A stretch of DNA of 64,000 nt. It comes from Flavobacterium glaciei. GTDB lineage: Bacteria > Bacteroidota > Bacteroidia > Flavobacteriales > Flavobacteriaceae. Shown here one piece after another: positions 36,684 through 45,725 of the stretch. The number at the start of each line of letters is the position of its first letter. Within the stretch, counting starts at the first letter, position 1. Both the position numbers and the translations under genes were made by a program. Location of the stretch: contig NZ_QQBA01000011.1 in assembly GCF_003350545.1 (NCBI RefSeq), forward strand, positions 47,544-111,543, given 5' to 3'. The notes under the pieces were generated by a model. The model saw only the letters and a program-made list of their open reading frames with translations. It was not told where the DNA came from and searched no databases.

Positions 36684-37409
36684 ATGGTTAGTAAAAACCA
36701 AATAAAGCTTATAACGAGTTTGCAGCAAAAAAAATATAGAATAGCCAACAAATTATTTTTTACCGAAGGCGTAAAAGGGATTAACGAGCTGCTAGAATCT
36801 AATTTTGAATTGGAACATTTATACACCACCCTAAATGATTTTGAAGAAGTTCCTAGTGCCAGGAAAACGATTATTCAAGAAAATGATTTAAAAAAGATCA
36901 GCGCATTAGCAACACCTAATACATGCTTAGCCGTTTTTAAAATGCCAGCAGAAAAACCAATTATAGAAACCGGATTAATTGTAGCGCTAGATGCTATCCG
37001 TGATCCGGGAAATTTAGGGACTATATTGCGATTGTGTGATTGGTTTGGCGTGAAGCAGTTGTTGTGTTCTAAGGAAACAGTTGATATTTATAATCCAAAA
37101 GTTGTTCAGGCAACCATGGGTTCAATAGCCAGAGTCAACGTAAATTATATTGAACTAGCTGCTTTTGTTGCAGAAACAAAACTACCCGTTTTTGGTACTT
37201 TTATGGACGGAGAGAATATTTATAAATCAGTTTTACCCAAAGAAGGAATTGTAATTATGGGTAATGAAGCTAATGGAGTTTCTGCAGTACTTGAAAAATT
37301 AATTAAAAACAGACTCACAATTCCTCGATTTGGAGATCTTCAAAAAACAGAAAGTCTTAATGTTGCTACTGCTACCGCTATTGTGTTAAGTGAGTTTTGT
37401 CGCGGTTAG
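36684..37409 (+). CDS. TrmH/SpoU-family RNA methyltransferase
   Basis: A 241-residue SPOUT methyltransferase, start at 36684 (MVSKNQIKLITSL), which fits the family N-terminus; the upstream frame is antisense to tamL. An L30e-like substrate-binding region (about 1-80) precedes the knot domain with DPGNLGTILRLCDWFG, MGNEANGVS and SLNVATATAIVL, the three SpoU motifs. It should 2'-O-methylate a ribose in tRNA or rRNA. The target cannot be read from sequence. It is divergent from tamL with only 37 bases between. Confidence 0.93.
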   Translation: MVSKNQIKLITSLQQKKYRIANKLFFTEGVKGINELLESNFELEHLYTTLNDFEEVPSARKTIIQENDLKKISALATPNTCLAVFKMPAEKPIIETGLIVALDAIRDPGNLGTILRLCDWFGVKQLLCSKETVDIYNPKVVQATMGSIARVNVNYIELAAFVAETKLPVFGTFMDGENIYKSVLPKEGIVIMGNEANGVSAVLEKLIKNRLTIPRFGDLQKTESLNVATATAIVLSEFCRG

Positions 37410-37458
37410 TTTTAATCATAGGATTGCTATGAGGTTTGAAACTGTGACTCAAAACTAT

Positions 37459-38163
37459 TTAGTGGAATGTAAAATTGATGAAGACTGCTCGAGTTTTCAA
37501 AGATTCTATATTGCTTGTCCAGGGACTGTTTGGGTCTTTATCTCTTATCAATTCGTCATTTATTCCAAACACTCCTCTAATCGAAGGGGAGAATATGAAA
37601 TATTCTGAAAAAAGATCAATTCCAAAACCCAATTCATAATTAGTTGTCCAAGCTTTTACTCTAAATCGCTGCTCTAGATTGTCATCTACTAATTTAGAAT
37701 TACTAGATAAGTTTAAAGTAGCCGAAAAACCTCCTAAAGCATAAGGGCGAATATTCCCAGTTCTTAGTGATGAAAACTTTAGTAATAACGGGAAATGAAT
37801 GTAAGTGCTGTTTACTTCTCTTAACGCATCATTACTGTTAGTGAAATTAGGATAATTTAAATCTCTTTTTGTATAATAAAGTCCAGGCTCAAAACGCAAG
37901 TTGATGTATTCCTGTAGTTTTAAATCACTTACAATTCCCACATTAAAACCTGTAGTTTTATTTACGAGAATATCTGGTGTTTCGGATTTGTAATCAATTT
38001 TAAAATCGTAAGAATTAAAACCTAAATAAAAACCATAGTAGATTCTTTTCTTCTGAAAGTTTTCTAAATTGATAATAGGGTCTTTACTAAATATGTTTTT
38101 AGATTTTTGTGAGTATCCGTTTAAAATAGAAGCAAAAAAAAGAAAGACTATTATTTTTTTCAT
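37459..38163 (-). CDS. porT: PorT/SprT-type outer-membrane protein of the type IX secretion system
   Basis: A 234-residue beta-barrel protein with a signal peptide (MKKIIVFLFFASILNGYSQ; start 38163). Alternating strands (YYGFYLGFNSYDFKI, LRFEPGLYYTKRDLNY, YELGFGIDLFSEYFIFSPSIR) fit the eight-stranded PorT/OMP_b-brl family, and it ends with FINFTFH. PorT (SprT in Flavobacterium) is needed for type IX secretion and gliding. It directly follows menG (1 base apart), a pairing conserved in Bacteroidota, which strengthens the call. No cargo protein with a T9SS signal is visible in this window. Confidence 0.88.
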   Translation of the reverse strand: MKKIIVFLFFASILNGYSQKSKNIFSKDPIINLENFQKKRIYYGFYLGFNSYDFKIDYKSETPDILVNKTTGFNVGIVSDLKLQEYINLRFEPGLYYTKRDLNYPNFTNSNDALREVNSTYIHFPLLLKFSSLRTGNIRPYALGGFSATLNLSSNSKLVDDNLEQRFRVKAWTTNYELGFGIDLFSEYFIFSPSIRGVFGINDELIRDKDPNSPWTSNIESLKTRAVFINFTFH

Positions 38164-38164
38164 G

Positions 38165-38896
38165 TTATTTTTTAGAAGCTGAATAAATAGTAGCAACTCC
38201 AAATGTTTGGGGTAACGCTACAACATCTATAAACCCAGTTTTTCTTAAAATATTGTTCAATGCTTCTCCATAAGGGAATGCAGCGGCAGATTCAGATAAA
38301 TAACCATAAGCAACATTGTCCTTAGAAAACAATTTGCCTATCAATGGCAATATGTTTTTGCTGTAAAAATTATATCCTTGTTTGTAAGGCGTTTTATCTG
38401 GCACAGATGTTTCTAGAATTACAAATACTCCGTTAGGCTTTAAAACTCTTAAAATTTCAGCTAAACCTTTTTCTAAATTTTCAAAATTACGTACCCCAAA
38501 AGCAACTGTTATGGCATCAAAATAATTATCCTCATAAGGCATGTTTTCTGAGTCGGCTAGAATCATTTCGATAGTATTGGAAAGATTTTTTGCAGCAATT
38601 TTTTTTTCGCCTACCTCAAGCATTCCTGCGGAAATATCTAATCCAACTATTTTTTCAGCTTGTGTTTGTGCCATCAAAATTGCCAAATCTCCTGTTCCGG
38701 TTGCAATATCCAGAATTATCTTTGGGTTTGACTTAGAAACAATTTGCAAAACTTTTTTACGCCATTTTATATCTATACCGAAAGAAATGACACGATTCAG
38801 GTTGTCATAATTTCCAGAAATGGTGTCAAACATTTTAGCAACTTGTTCTTTTTTACCTAATGCTGAATCTTTATAGGGCGTTATTTTTTCTGACAT
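38165..38896 (-). CDS. menG: demethylmenaquinone methyltransferase (MenG/UbiE)
   Basis: A 243-residue SAM-dependent methyltransferase that completes menaquinone. The SAM site is [12 protein letters not shown] (about residue 64), then [12 protein letters not shown] and the UbiE signature [27 protein letters not shown] is also typical. Flavobacteria respire with menaquinone, so menG is the better name. A TATATTTG box lies at 38918-38911. porT follows in the same operon. Confidence 0.96.
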   Translation of the reverse strand: MSEKITPYKDSALGKKEQVAKMFDTISGNYDNLNRVISFGIDIKWRKKVLQIVSKSNPKIILDIATGTGDLAILMAQTQAEKIVGLDISAGMLEVGEKKIAAKNLSNTIEMILADSENMPYEDNYFDAITVAFGVRNFENLEKGLAEILRVLKPNGVFVILETSVPDKTPYKQGYNFYSKNILPLIGKLFSKDNVAYGYLSESAAAFPYGEALNNILRKTGFIDVVALPQTFGVATIYSASKK

Positions 38897-38910
38897 TTTT
38901 TTATTTTGTA

Positions 38911-38918
38911 CAAATATA
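38911..38918 (-). promoter_or_regulatory. possible -7 promoter box for menG-porT
   Basis: Minus-strand TATATTTG matches TAnnTTTG about 15-20 bases before menG. A TTG at -33 is not evident. Confidence 0.35.
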
Positions 38919-39093
38919 ATACAAACTTGATGAACTTAAAATGAGTTTCAAAAATTAGAAACAAGTTTTATTTTTAAATTTTAAAATACACTAAAAACTA
39001 AAATTCATTTTTTTTGAAATATCACTAAAAGTGGGTATTGCAACTAAAGATAAAATTGTACAAATTTGTTACTCAGGAAAATAACCATATTAA

Positions 39094-39411
39094 ATGATTA
39101 AAAGAGAATCGATCAACCAAATCAAGTGGATAATTTTAGCGTTTTTTATCTCATTTGTTCTTGTTTGCAGTTTTGAAAGCACTGTTTCAAACAGCAGTGT
39201 TGTTGTTAAAACGCAACATACGTTCTTAGGATTAAATTTGTTTTTGGAAATTTTAATTTTTTTCGTCTTTAGTACCTTCGTGGTATTTGGTATTAAAGGC
39301 TTTTTTGAGATGTATTCTCAGAAATCATCAAATGTTATAATCTTCATTTCTGGAGTATTACTAATATTTGTAATTTTTATTTTATGTTATCAAATACTCT
39401 TTCAAGAGTAG
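39094..39411 (+). CDS. small three-helix membrane protein of unknown function
   Basis: A 105-residue protein with three hydrophobic stretches (about 11-28, 48-70, 82-103) and a basic start (MIKRESINQIKW). I do not recognise a family. It is alone on the plus strand between two minus-strand genes and is followed by a terminator that it shares with folA, which supports a real transcript. Confidence 0.65.
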   Translation: MIKRESINQIKWIILAFFISFVLVCSFESTVSNSSVVVKTQHTFLGLNLFLEILIFFVFSTFVVFGIKGFFEMYSQKSSNVIIFISGVLLIFVIFILCYQILFQE

Positions 39412-39434
39412 ATCCTCTCTTTAATTAATGGTTA

Positions 39435-39465
39435 AAAAAAACATCCCGTAAAAAGGATGTTTTTT
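39435..39465. terminator. bidirectional terminator before folA end
   Basis: Inverted repeat AAAAAACATCC / GGATGTTTTTT with an 9-base loop and T/A tracts, between the convergent membrane protein and folA. Confidence 0.85.
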
Positions 39466-39469
39466 TGTT

Positions 39470-39952
39470 TTATTTTCTAATGAATGTTTGATAGGAATAA
39501 TCATAAAGGTGTTTTTCGTCCTTCTCATTATATTCTGAAACTATTATTTTCCATTCTTCATCATTTATTTCAGGGAAATACGCATCACCTTCAAAGTTGT
39601 GATGCACCCGAGTAATTTCTAATTTGTCTGCAAAGGGAAGTCCTATAGTATAAATTTCGCCTCCGCCAATGATAAATGTGTTCTTATCTTCTGGACAAAC
39701 GGCTAATGCTTTTTCCATACTATCTACAATAATACAGCCTTCGGCTTGATATCCTTTCTGTCTAGTGATTATAACGTGGGTTCTATTGGGTAATGGCTTT
39801 GGAAAACTTTCAAATGTTTTTCTGCCCATTATAATATGATGTCCAGATGTAAGAGATTTAAATCTTTTGAAATCATTGGGTAAATGCCAGATTAATTCGT
39901 TGTTTTTTCCGAGAGCATTATTTTCGGCAACGGCTGCAATCATTATTATCAT
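39470..39952 (-). CDS. folA: dihydrofolate reductase
   Basis: A 160-residue DHFR. The N-terminal IAAVAENNALGKNNELIWHLPND has the standard cofactor and folate residues; MGRKTFESFPKPLPNR and FIIGGGEIYTIGLPFAD are the other family motifs. It makes tetrahydrofolate, needed after the thymidylate synthase reaction; thyA lies 0.9 kb away on the same strand. The start could equally be the ATG at 39943. Confidence 0.97.
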   Translation of the reverse strand: MIIMIAAVAENNALGKNNELIWHLPNDFKRFKSLTSGHHIIMGRKTFESFPKPLPNRTHVIITRQKGYQAEGCIIVDSMEKALAVCPEDKNTFIIGGGEIYTIGLPFADKLEITRVHHNFEGDAYFPEINDEEWKIIVSEYNEKDEKHLYDYSYQTFIRK

Positions 39953-39965
39953 AATTGATTAACTG

Positions 39966-40298
39966 TTATTTAAGTTCGTCGTTGTTGACTTGAGTTTGTA
40001 ATTGATCTAGTTTTTTTTGTTGCAGCGCTACAAGTCGGTCTATTTGTTCTCTTTCCCAATTTTTATTCATAAAACGATCCGTGATGAAAATTTTTATAAA
40101 ATGTAAAATAAATAGGAATAACCAGATGGTGATTACCCAAATTGACCAATTAGAATCTACAGCAATTTCAAAAAATTTATTAGCAATAAATAAAAGTAAA
40201 CTTCCTAAAACGAAAAGGACAAAATGAAAATACAGTCTTTTTTTTTGTTTAATTCTTCTCCTCGCATATTCGTACTGTTCGTGTAGTTCTTTTTCCAT
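39966..40298 (-). CDS. 2TM-domain protein
   Basis: A 110-residue protein with a basic helix first (HEQYEYARRRIKQKKRL), two membrane helices (about 24-42 and 52-70) and a charged, coiled-coil-like tail. This is the 2TM family common in Bacteroidota, often near histidine kinases of the LytS type or small membrane genes; its role is unknown. It lies 13 bases upstream of folA on the same strand. Confidence 0.82.
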   Translation of the reverse strand: MEKELHEQYEYARRRIKQKKRLYFHFVLFVLGSLLLFIANKFFEIAVDSNWSIWVITIWLFLFILHFIKIFITDRFMNKNWEREQIDRLVALQQKKLDQLQTQVNNDELK

Positions 40299-40467
40299 TA
40301 CTCAAAATTTAGTTTATAAAGGTAAAATTTATTTTGGAAAGTCACTATTTTGCTTGTAGATTATTTATTATGAAAACGTTTTCTGATTTTTGAATATTAA
40401 ATTTAGCCTGTCTATAATTATAGAATTGTTTATAAATTAACATAGTTTAGCCTATTCTATTAAATCT

Positions 40468-40498
40468 TTGGCTTTTTGTTGTAAGTTCAATATCTTTT
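40468..40498 (+). promoter_or_regulatory. near-consensus promoter before the CBM48-like gene
   Basis: TTG (40468-40470), 20 bases, then TATCTTTT (40491-40498), one base off TAnnTTTG. The box is about 38 bases before the ATG at 40536. Confidence 0.45.
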
Positions 40499-40535
40499 AG
40501 TTCCTTTGTTTTATAAATCTATAAATGAAATAGTT

Positions 40536-40832
40536 ATGGCTATCAAGAAACAATTCGTTAAAACAAAACCAGTTTGTAAAGTTACTTTTTCGGTAACTGC
40601 TAAGGAAGCAAGTCAAGCTTCTGTCGTAGGAGATTTCAATAATTGGAATGTTGAAGAAGGTGCTTTGATCAAATTAAAAAATGGTACTTTCAAAGGGGTT
40701 TTCGACCTAAACAAAGATGCGGCATATGAATTTAAATACGTAATTGATGGTGCTTTCGTCAATGAACCGGAAGCTGATTCTTTCAAGTGGAATGAATTTG
40801 CAGGAAACGAAAACGGTGTTTTAGTAGTTTAA
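40536..40832 (+). CDS. isoamylase early-set (CBM48-like) domain protein
   Basis: A 98-residue protein made of a single glycogen-binding-type beta sandwich. The start is the ATG at 40536 (MAIKKQFVKTKPVCKVTF). The signature VVGDFNNWN and YEFKYVIDG are typical of the AMPK/isoamylase N-terminal fold. A free-standing copy like this has no catalytic part and may regulate or target a polysaccharide enzyme; no glycan gene is nearby. Its stop codon lies inside the following terminator hairpin. Confidence 0.88.
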   Translation: MAIKKQFVKTKPVCKVTFSVTAKEASQASVVGDFNNWNVEEGALIKLKNGTFKGVFDLNKDAAYEFKYVIDGAFVNEPEADSFKWNEFAGNENGVLVV

Positions 40833-40846
40833 CTAAAACACCGTTT
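40811..40846. terminator. terminator overlapping the stop codon of the CBM48-like gene
   Basis: A perfect 15-base inverted repeat (40811-40825 and 40832-40846, AAACGGTGTTTTAGT / ACTAAAACACCGTTT) with a 6-base loop and a T tract. The left arm encodes the last residues (NGVLV) and the TAA is in the loop, so gene end and terminator coincide. Confidence 0.9.
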
Positions 40847-40853
40847 TTTTATG

Positions 40854-41678
40854 TTATACTGCTACGCTACCTTTTATCAAAGGATGCGGATCATAGCCTT
40901 CGAGAGTGAAATCTTCAAAATTGAACGCAAAGATGTCTTTTATATTGGGATTCAAAATCATTTTAGGCAATGGTTTTGGCTCACGGGATAATTGCAGTTC
41001 TAGTTGTTCAAAATGATTGTTGTAAATATGTGCGTCGCCAAAAGTGTGAATAAATTCTCCAGGTTGTAAGTCGCAAACCTGTGCAATCATCATGGTTAGT
41101 AAAGCGTAAGAAGCTATGTTGAAAGGAACTCCCAAGAAAATATCAGCGCTTCGCTGGTACAATTGACATGATAACTTACCGTCAGAGACATAAAACTGAA
41201 AGAAAGCATGACAAGGAGGCAAAGCGGCTTTATTGTTGGCTACATTCTCATCAAATGATTTTGTAGTGTCAGGAAGCACCGATGGATTCCATGCCGAAAC
41301 TAACATTCTGCGGCTGTTAGGATTGGTTTTTAATTCTTTTATTAATTCTGAAATTTGATCAATTTCTTCACTATTCCAGTTGCGCCATTGATGACCGTAA
41401 ACAGGTCCTAAGTCGCCATTGGCATCGGCCCAGGCATCCCAGATTTTAACGCCATTTTCTTGTAGGTATTTGATATTAGTATCACCTTTTAAAAACCACA
41501 GCAATTCATAAATAATAGATTTTAGGTGCAGTTTTTTGGTGGTAACCATTGGGAAACCTTCATTCAAATCGAAACGCATTTGGTATCCAAAGACACTTTT
41601 TGTTCCTGTTCCAGTACGATCTCCTTTTTGACAACCGTTTTCCATAACGTGTTGCACTAAATCTAAATATTGTTTCAT
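40854..41678 (-). CDS. thyA: thymidylate synthase ThyA
   Basis: A 274-residue enzyme that makes dTMP from dUMP with methylenetetrahydrofolate. Catalytic Cys is in [43 protein letters not shown] and HIYNNH are further motifs. Length and order are typical of the short bacterial form. The gap to the amidohydrolase upstream is 33 bases. Confidence 0.98.
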   Translation of the reverse strand: MKQYLDLVQHVMENGCQKGDRTGTGTKSVFGYQMRFDLNEGFPMVTTKKLHLKSIIYELLWFLKGDTNIKYLQENGVKIWDAWADANGDLGPVYGHQWRNWNSEEIDQISELIKELKTNPNSRRMLVSAWNPSVLPDTTKSFDENVANNKAALPPCHAFFQFYVSDGKLSCQLYQRSADIFLGVPFNIASYALLTMMIAQVCDLQPGEFIHTFGDAHIYNNHFEQLELQLSREPKPLPKMILNPNIKDIFAFNFEDFTLEGYDPHPLIKGSVAV

Positions 41679-41711
41679 TGTATATTTTTATTCTGTTTTG
41701 CGGTAAACGAT

Positions 41712-42995
41712 TTAGTTTTTATATATTTTTCCGTCTTTCATTACAAATACTACCTTTTCTAGTGTTTTAATAGTATTCAAAGGGCTTTCATCAACTGCAA
41801 TAATGTCTGCCAAAAAATTTTCTTTGATTTGACCTACTTCATTTCCAATGCCTAATAACATGGCATTCGTTGTTGTTGCAGATTGTATTGCGGCTAAATT
41901 TGGCATTCCGGCTTCAACCATATAGCCAAATTCTTTTGCATTTGTACCATGAGCAAAAACTCCAGCATCAGTTCCAAAAGCAATTTTGACTCCTTTTTTA
42001 TATGCTTTAGCAAAAGTAGCTTTAATTTGTGGGCCAACTTCTCTCGCTTTAGGAACTACAATTTCAGGATAAAAACCGGTAATTTCTGCATTTTTTTCCA
42101 CTTCTTTACCAGCCGTTAACGTAGGCACTAAATACGCATCGTATTTTTTCATTAATTCCATTGTTTCCTCACTCATAAAGGTACCGTGTTCAATGGTTTT
42201 TATACCTCCTAATATGGCTCTTTGCATTCCTTCATCACCGTGGGCATGGGCTGCGGTAAGCATATTGTAATCCTTTGCAGTTGTTGTGATAGCTTTTATT
42301 TCTTCAAAAGTAAACTGAGGGTTTTTCCCGCTTTTTGCCACACTTAAAACGCCGCCAGTAGCTGTAATTTTAATAACATCGGCTCCTTCTTTATAACGTT
42401 CTCTTACTGCTTTTACTGCTTCTTCAGGAGAATTAATTACACCTTCATGTGGGCCTGGGTCGCCTACAAGTTTTCTGTTGCTTCCGTTTGTTGGGTCTGC
42501 ATGTCCGCCTGTTGTGGCAATCGATTTTCCTGCGGTATATATTCTGGGACCTTTTACAATTCCTTTATTGATAGCATTTCTTATGGATATATTAACGCCG
42601 GTTCCTCCTAAATCTCGTACGGTGGTGAATCCTGCCAGAAGCGTGATTTCTGCACAACGAACTGCTTGAAATGCAACATCTGCCTCATTGTCTAAATATT
42701 TTGACATGTAGCTCTTAGTGTTATTTTCGCCTTCGATATGTACATGAAGATCGATCAAGCCTGGTAATATATACTTGTTTTTAAGGTCGATTTCAATGTC
42801 TTCTGGTTTGGATTTAGATACAAACCCATCTTGTATTTTTATGATTTTATTTTTAGAAACAACTATGGTTTGGTTGGATAACTCTTTGCCAGATTGAGTG
42901 TTTAGAATTTTCCCGCAGTGTAAATAATAATCTTGAGAAAATACGGCTGTAGAAATAAATAAGGTTATGGCAATAAGAATAATTTTTGTTTTCAT
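41712..42995 (-). CDS. secreted amidohydrolase-family metallohydrolase
   Basis: A 427-residue protein with a signal peptide (MKTKIILIAITLFISTAVFSQ). Metal ligands are visible in order: DLHVH (HxH near residue 85), IKITATGG (the Lys), AAHAHGDEG, TIEHGTF and FGTDAGV (Asp). This is the imidazolonepropionase/Xaa-Pro dipeptidase-like branch, which often hydrolyses dipeptides or amide rings. Substrate is not evident. It is 33 bases upstream of thyA on the same strand. Confidence 0.9.
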   Translation of the reverse strand: MKTKIILIAITLFISTAVFSQDYYLHCGKILNTQSGKELSNQTIVVSKNKIIKIQDGFVSKSKPEDIEIDLKNKYILPGLIDLHVHIEGENNTKSYMSKYLDNEADVAFQAVRCAEITLLAGFTTVRDLGGTGVNISIRNAINKGIVKGPRIYTAGKSIATTGGHADPTNGSNRKLVGDPGPHEGVINSPEEAVKAVRERYKEGADVIKITATGGVLSVAKSGKNPQFTFEEIKAITTTAKDYNMLTAAHAHGDEGMQRAILGGIKTIEHGTFMSEETMELMKKYDAYLVPTLTAGKEVEKNAEITGFYPEIVVPKAREVGPQIKATFAKAYKKGVKIAFGTDAGVFAHGTNAKEFGYMVEAGMPNLAAIQSATTTNAMLLGIGNEVGQIKENFLADIIAVDESPLNTIKTLEKVVFVMKDGKIYKN

Positions 42996-43107
42996 AAATT
43001 AGTTTTATAACAGTTGTTTATAAAATATATTAAAAAGTGTAGCCTCTAATACAGCCGCATTTTATTTGTGAATCATTTATAAAATATTGCAAAAATAAAA
43101 TTCAAAA

Positions 43108-43737
43108 CTACAGTTGTCTCTTTGAGATTTCATCTCTGATTTTTGCTGCTTTTTCGTAATCTTCATGAGAAACCGCTTGGTCTAAAAGCTCATTCAATTC
43201 CTGTATGCTATGCTTAGAATAGGTTTCACCTGATTGATTGCTTTCCTCTTCACGTCCAAATGTATCTGGATTTGAAAGTACATCATCAATTTCTTGAGAT
43301 TCTTTATTTGGATCTAAAGAATTTGATTTTAAGTAAATTCCGGCTTTGTCCAAGATGTTTTTGTAAGTGAAAATTGGTGCATTAAAACGCAGAGCAAGTG
43401 CGATTGCATCGGAAGTTCTTGCGTCAATAATCTCTTCGATTTTATCTCTTTCGCAAATGATACTCGAATAAAAAACTCCATCGACTAACTTATGGATGAT
43501 TACTTGTTTGACCACAATATCAAAACGTTCTGCGAAATTTTTAAACAAATCATGCGTCAAAGGACGTGGTGGTTTTATTTCTTTTTCTAATGCAATAGCA
43601 ATGGATTGGGCTTCAAAAGCACCTATTACAATGGGTAATTTTCTTTCGCCGTCAACCTCATTCAAGATCAAAGCGTAGGCTCCGTTCTGAGTTTGACTGT
43701 ATGAAATTCCTTTTATGGATAATTTAACTAAGCTCAT
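43108..43737 (-). CDS. bifunctional nuclease-family protein with UVR tail
   Basis: A 209-residue protein: a DUF151 bifunctional nuclease domain (about 1-130; QNGAYALILNE, LPIVIGAFEAQSIA, RTSDAIALALR) followed by an acidic linker and a C-terminal UvrB/UvrC-type motif (about 172-205; ELLDQAVSHEDYEKAAKIRDEI). DUF151 proteins have DNase and RNase reports in plants and bacteria. The leader upstream holds a promoter box and overlapping hairpins described separately. Confidence 0.9.
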   Translation of the reverse strand: MSLVKLSIKGISYSQTQNGAYALILNEVDGERKLPIVIGAFEAQSIAIALEKEIKPPRPLTHDLFKNFAERFDIVVKQVIIHKLVDGVFYSSIICERDKIEEIIDARTSDAIALALRFNAPIFTYKNILDKAGIYLKSNSLDPNKESQEIDDVLSNPDTFGREEESNQSGETYSKHSIQELNELLDQAVSHEDYEKAAKIRDEISKRQL

Positions 43738-43783
43738 AATTGTTGTTATGGGAAAGTACGTTGTACTTTTTTTGATAAAAATT

Positions 43784-43853
43784 AAGTAGCAATTTCTAAA
43801 AAGAAATGCTACTTAAAAGCAAAGATACAAAATCTTGTTTTTAAGTAGCATTT
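43784..43853 (-). promoter_or_regulatory. overlapping hairpins with a promoter box in the loop (etfA end / nuclease leader)
   Basis: Three related segments share one core (AAGTAGCA or its complement). Arms 43804-43818 and 43839-43853 form a perfect 15-base inverted repeat ending, on the minus strand, in CTTTTT, as a terminator for etfA would. Its loop contains minus-strand TATCTTTG (43827-43820), a TAnnTTTG box for the nuclease gene. A second hairpin uses 43784-43796 with 43803-43814, so the two hairpins compete for one arm. Confidence 0.6.
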
Positions 43854-43874
43854 AAATTAATGGGATGCTCTAAT

Positions 43875-44843
43875 TTATGAATTCTGAGCTTTGAAAGCTT
43901 TAAATTTCTCAATCAATTGAGGTACAATTTCAAAAGCATCGCCTACAATTCCGTAGTCAGCTACTTTAAAAAATGGTGCTTCTGGGTCACTGTTGATTAC
44001 CACTTTTACTTTTGAGGAGTTGATTCCTGCTATGTGTTGTATTGCTCCAGAGATTCCAATCGCAATATAAAGGTTTGTAGCTACCGGTTTTCCTGTTTGT
44101 CCTACGTGCTCTCCGTGAGGTCTCCATCCTAAGTCAGATACTGGCTTAGAACAAGCAGTTGCTGCACCAAGAACGGTTGCTAATTCCTCTACCATTCCCC
44201 AGTTTTCTGGTCCTTTTAATCCACGACCAGCTGAAACAACAATATCTGCATCGGCAATAGAAACTTTTCCAGTAACTTTTTCTACAGATTCTACTTTTAC
44301 ACCAAAATCATTATCTCCAATTGTTGGATTAAAATCTTCTTCTGTTAGTGTTGAAGGTGTTTCAAAAATCCCATAAGAGTTTTTAGCAAGGCCAAGCACT
44401 TTTACGTCTGTAGCGATTTCAGTAATATTGAAAGCTTTGTTTGAAAAAGCGGTTCTTTTTACTTGAAAAGGCGACGTTGAAACTGGTAATCCAACCACAT
44501 TTGATGCATAACCAGCCTCTAAAGCTACTGCAACAAGTGAGGAAAGATAAATGCTATCTGTAGTTGATGAAAGTAAAACTAGTTTTACGTTTTCTTTTTG
44601 AGCAGCTTGTTTGATTACATCAGCATACGCTTTTGCTGTAAATCCTGATAATTTATCGTTGTTTACTTTTAAAACTTTGTCTACTCCATATTTTGATAAT
44701 TCTGAAACATCTCCAGCATTTACAGTCACAGCCGTAACCGTAGTCCCTAAACTTTCAGCAACTTTTTTTGCATAAGAAGCTAGTTCGAATGCAACTTTTT
44801 TAAATTTTCCTTCTGCGTATTCCGCGTATATTAATATTGACAT
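43875..44843 (-). CDS. etfA: electron transfer flavoprotein alpha subunit
   Basis: A 322-residue FAD-binding subunit that takes electrons from acyl-CoA dehydrogenases. The C-terminal FAD domain shows VVSAGRGLKGPENW, GWRPHGEHVGQTGK and YIAIGISGAIQH. It lies 102 bases downstream of etfB on the same strand; the gap holds a palindromic repeat. Confidence 0.96.
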   Translation of the reverse strand: MSILIYAEYAEGKFKKVAFELASYAKKVAESLGTTVTAVTVNAGDVSELSKYGVDKVLKVNNDKLSGFTAKAYADVIKQAAQKENVKLVLLSSTTDSIYLSSLVAVALEAGYASNVVGLPVSTSPFQVKRTAFSNKAFNITEIATDVKVLGLAKNSYGIFETPSTLTEEDFNPTIGDNDFGVKVESVEKVTGKVSIADADIVVSAGRGLKGPENWGMVEELATVLGAATACSKPVSDLGWRPHGEHVGQTGKPVATNLYIAIGISGAIQHIAGINSSKVKVVINSDPEAPFFKVADYGIVGDAFEIVPQLIEKFKAFKAQNS

Positions 44844-44853
44844 AATTTTTTAT

Positions 44854-44943
44854 TTTAGTCTTAAAGTTTTTATAGTCTAAAGTCATAAAGGGAAATTATT
44901 GTCAACTTCTATCCTTTCGACTTTCGACATTCGACTTTATGAC
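44854..44943. repeat. heptamer-based palindrome between etfB and etfA
   Basis: Three steps of TTTCGAC, TTTCGAC, ATTCGAC with exact 7-base period (44915-44935) run into CTTTATGAC, which pairs with GTCATAAAG at 44882-44890. Together with related AAAGT pieces further left it fills the 102-base gap. Structure and step length recall the fbaA-accD palindrome. Confidence 0.65.
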
Positions 44944-44945
44944 AG

Positions 44946-45692
44946 TTAGATTACTTTCGCTTCGTTGTGTAATAAATTGATTAATTCATCTAAATTATCA
45001 GCTGCTACTAATTTCACGGCTGATTTAGGAGCTGGTTTTTCAAACTTTACTGCTTTTGTGTTTACAGTAGCGTCAACAGGCTCTAGAATTGTCAATACTT
45101 TAGTTCTTGCAGTCATGATTCCTCTCATGTTTGGAATACGCAAGTCTTTTTCTTCTACAAGTCCTTTTTGTCCACCAATAATTAATGGTAAAGATGTAGC
45201 AACGGTTTCTTTTCCACCATCAATTTCGCGAACTGCTTTTACGCTTGTTCCATCAACAGTCAAACTGGTGCAAGAATTAAGGAAGTTGTATCCTAAAATT
45301 CCAGCAATCATTCCAGGAACCATTCCACCATTATAATCTAAAGATTCTTTACCTGCGATTACAACATCATAATTTCCGTTTTTAATAACTTCCGCAAGTT
45401 GTTTGGCTACAAAAAATCCATCAGTAGGAGTAGCGTTGACACGGATTGCTTCGTTAGCGCCTATTGCTAAAGCTTTTCTTAATGTTGGTTCCGTATCAGG
45501 TCCTCCAACATTTACAACAGTAACCGTTGCGCCTTGTTGCTCTTGAAACCAAATAGCACGTGTTAAACCAAATTCATCATTAGGGTTGATTACATATTGT
45601 ACTCCGTTAGTGTCAAACTCTGAATCTCCGTTGACAAAGTTAATTTTTGAAGTAGTATCAGGAACGTGACTGATGCAAACTAATATTTTCAT
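44946..45692 (-). CDS. etfB: electron transfer flavoprotein beta subunit
   Basis: A 248-residue subunit that binds AMP and partners EtfA. KILVCISHVPDT opens the family fold; NPNDEFGLTRAI, AGKESLDYNGGMVPGMIA and PLIIGGQKGLVEEKDLRIPN are typical. A minus-strand TAAATTTG box (45733-45726) about 35 bases upstream is a possible promoter. Flavobacteria use this system for fatty-acid and amino-acid oxidation feeding menaquinone. Confidence 0.96.
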   Translation of the reverse strand: MKILVCISHVPDTTSKINFVNGDSEFDTNGVQYVINPNDEFGLTRAIWFQEQQGATVTVVNVGGPDTEPTLRKALAIGANEAIRVNATPTDGFFVAKQLAEVIKNGNYDVVIAGKESLDYNGGMVPGMIAGILGYNFLNSCTSLTVDGTSVKAVREIDGGKETVATSLPLIIGGQKGLVEEKDLRIPNMRGIMTARTKVLTILEPVDATVNTKAVKFEKPAPKSAVKLVAADNLDELINLLHNEAKVI

Positions 45693-45725
45693 ACTTATAT
45701 TTTTTATTATTCGTAATTTCTTTTA

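Noticed and set aside
37390..37608. 72-codon plus-strand frame
   Set aside because: It is antisense to porT, whose signal peptide, barrel strands and menG linkage are clear.
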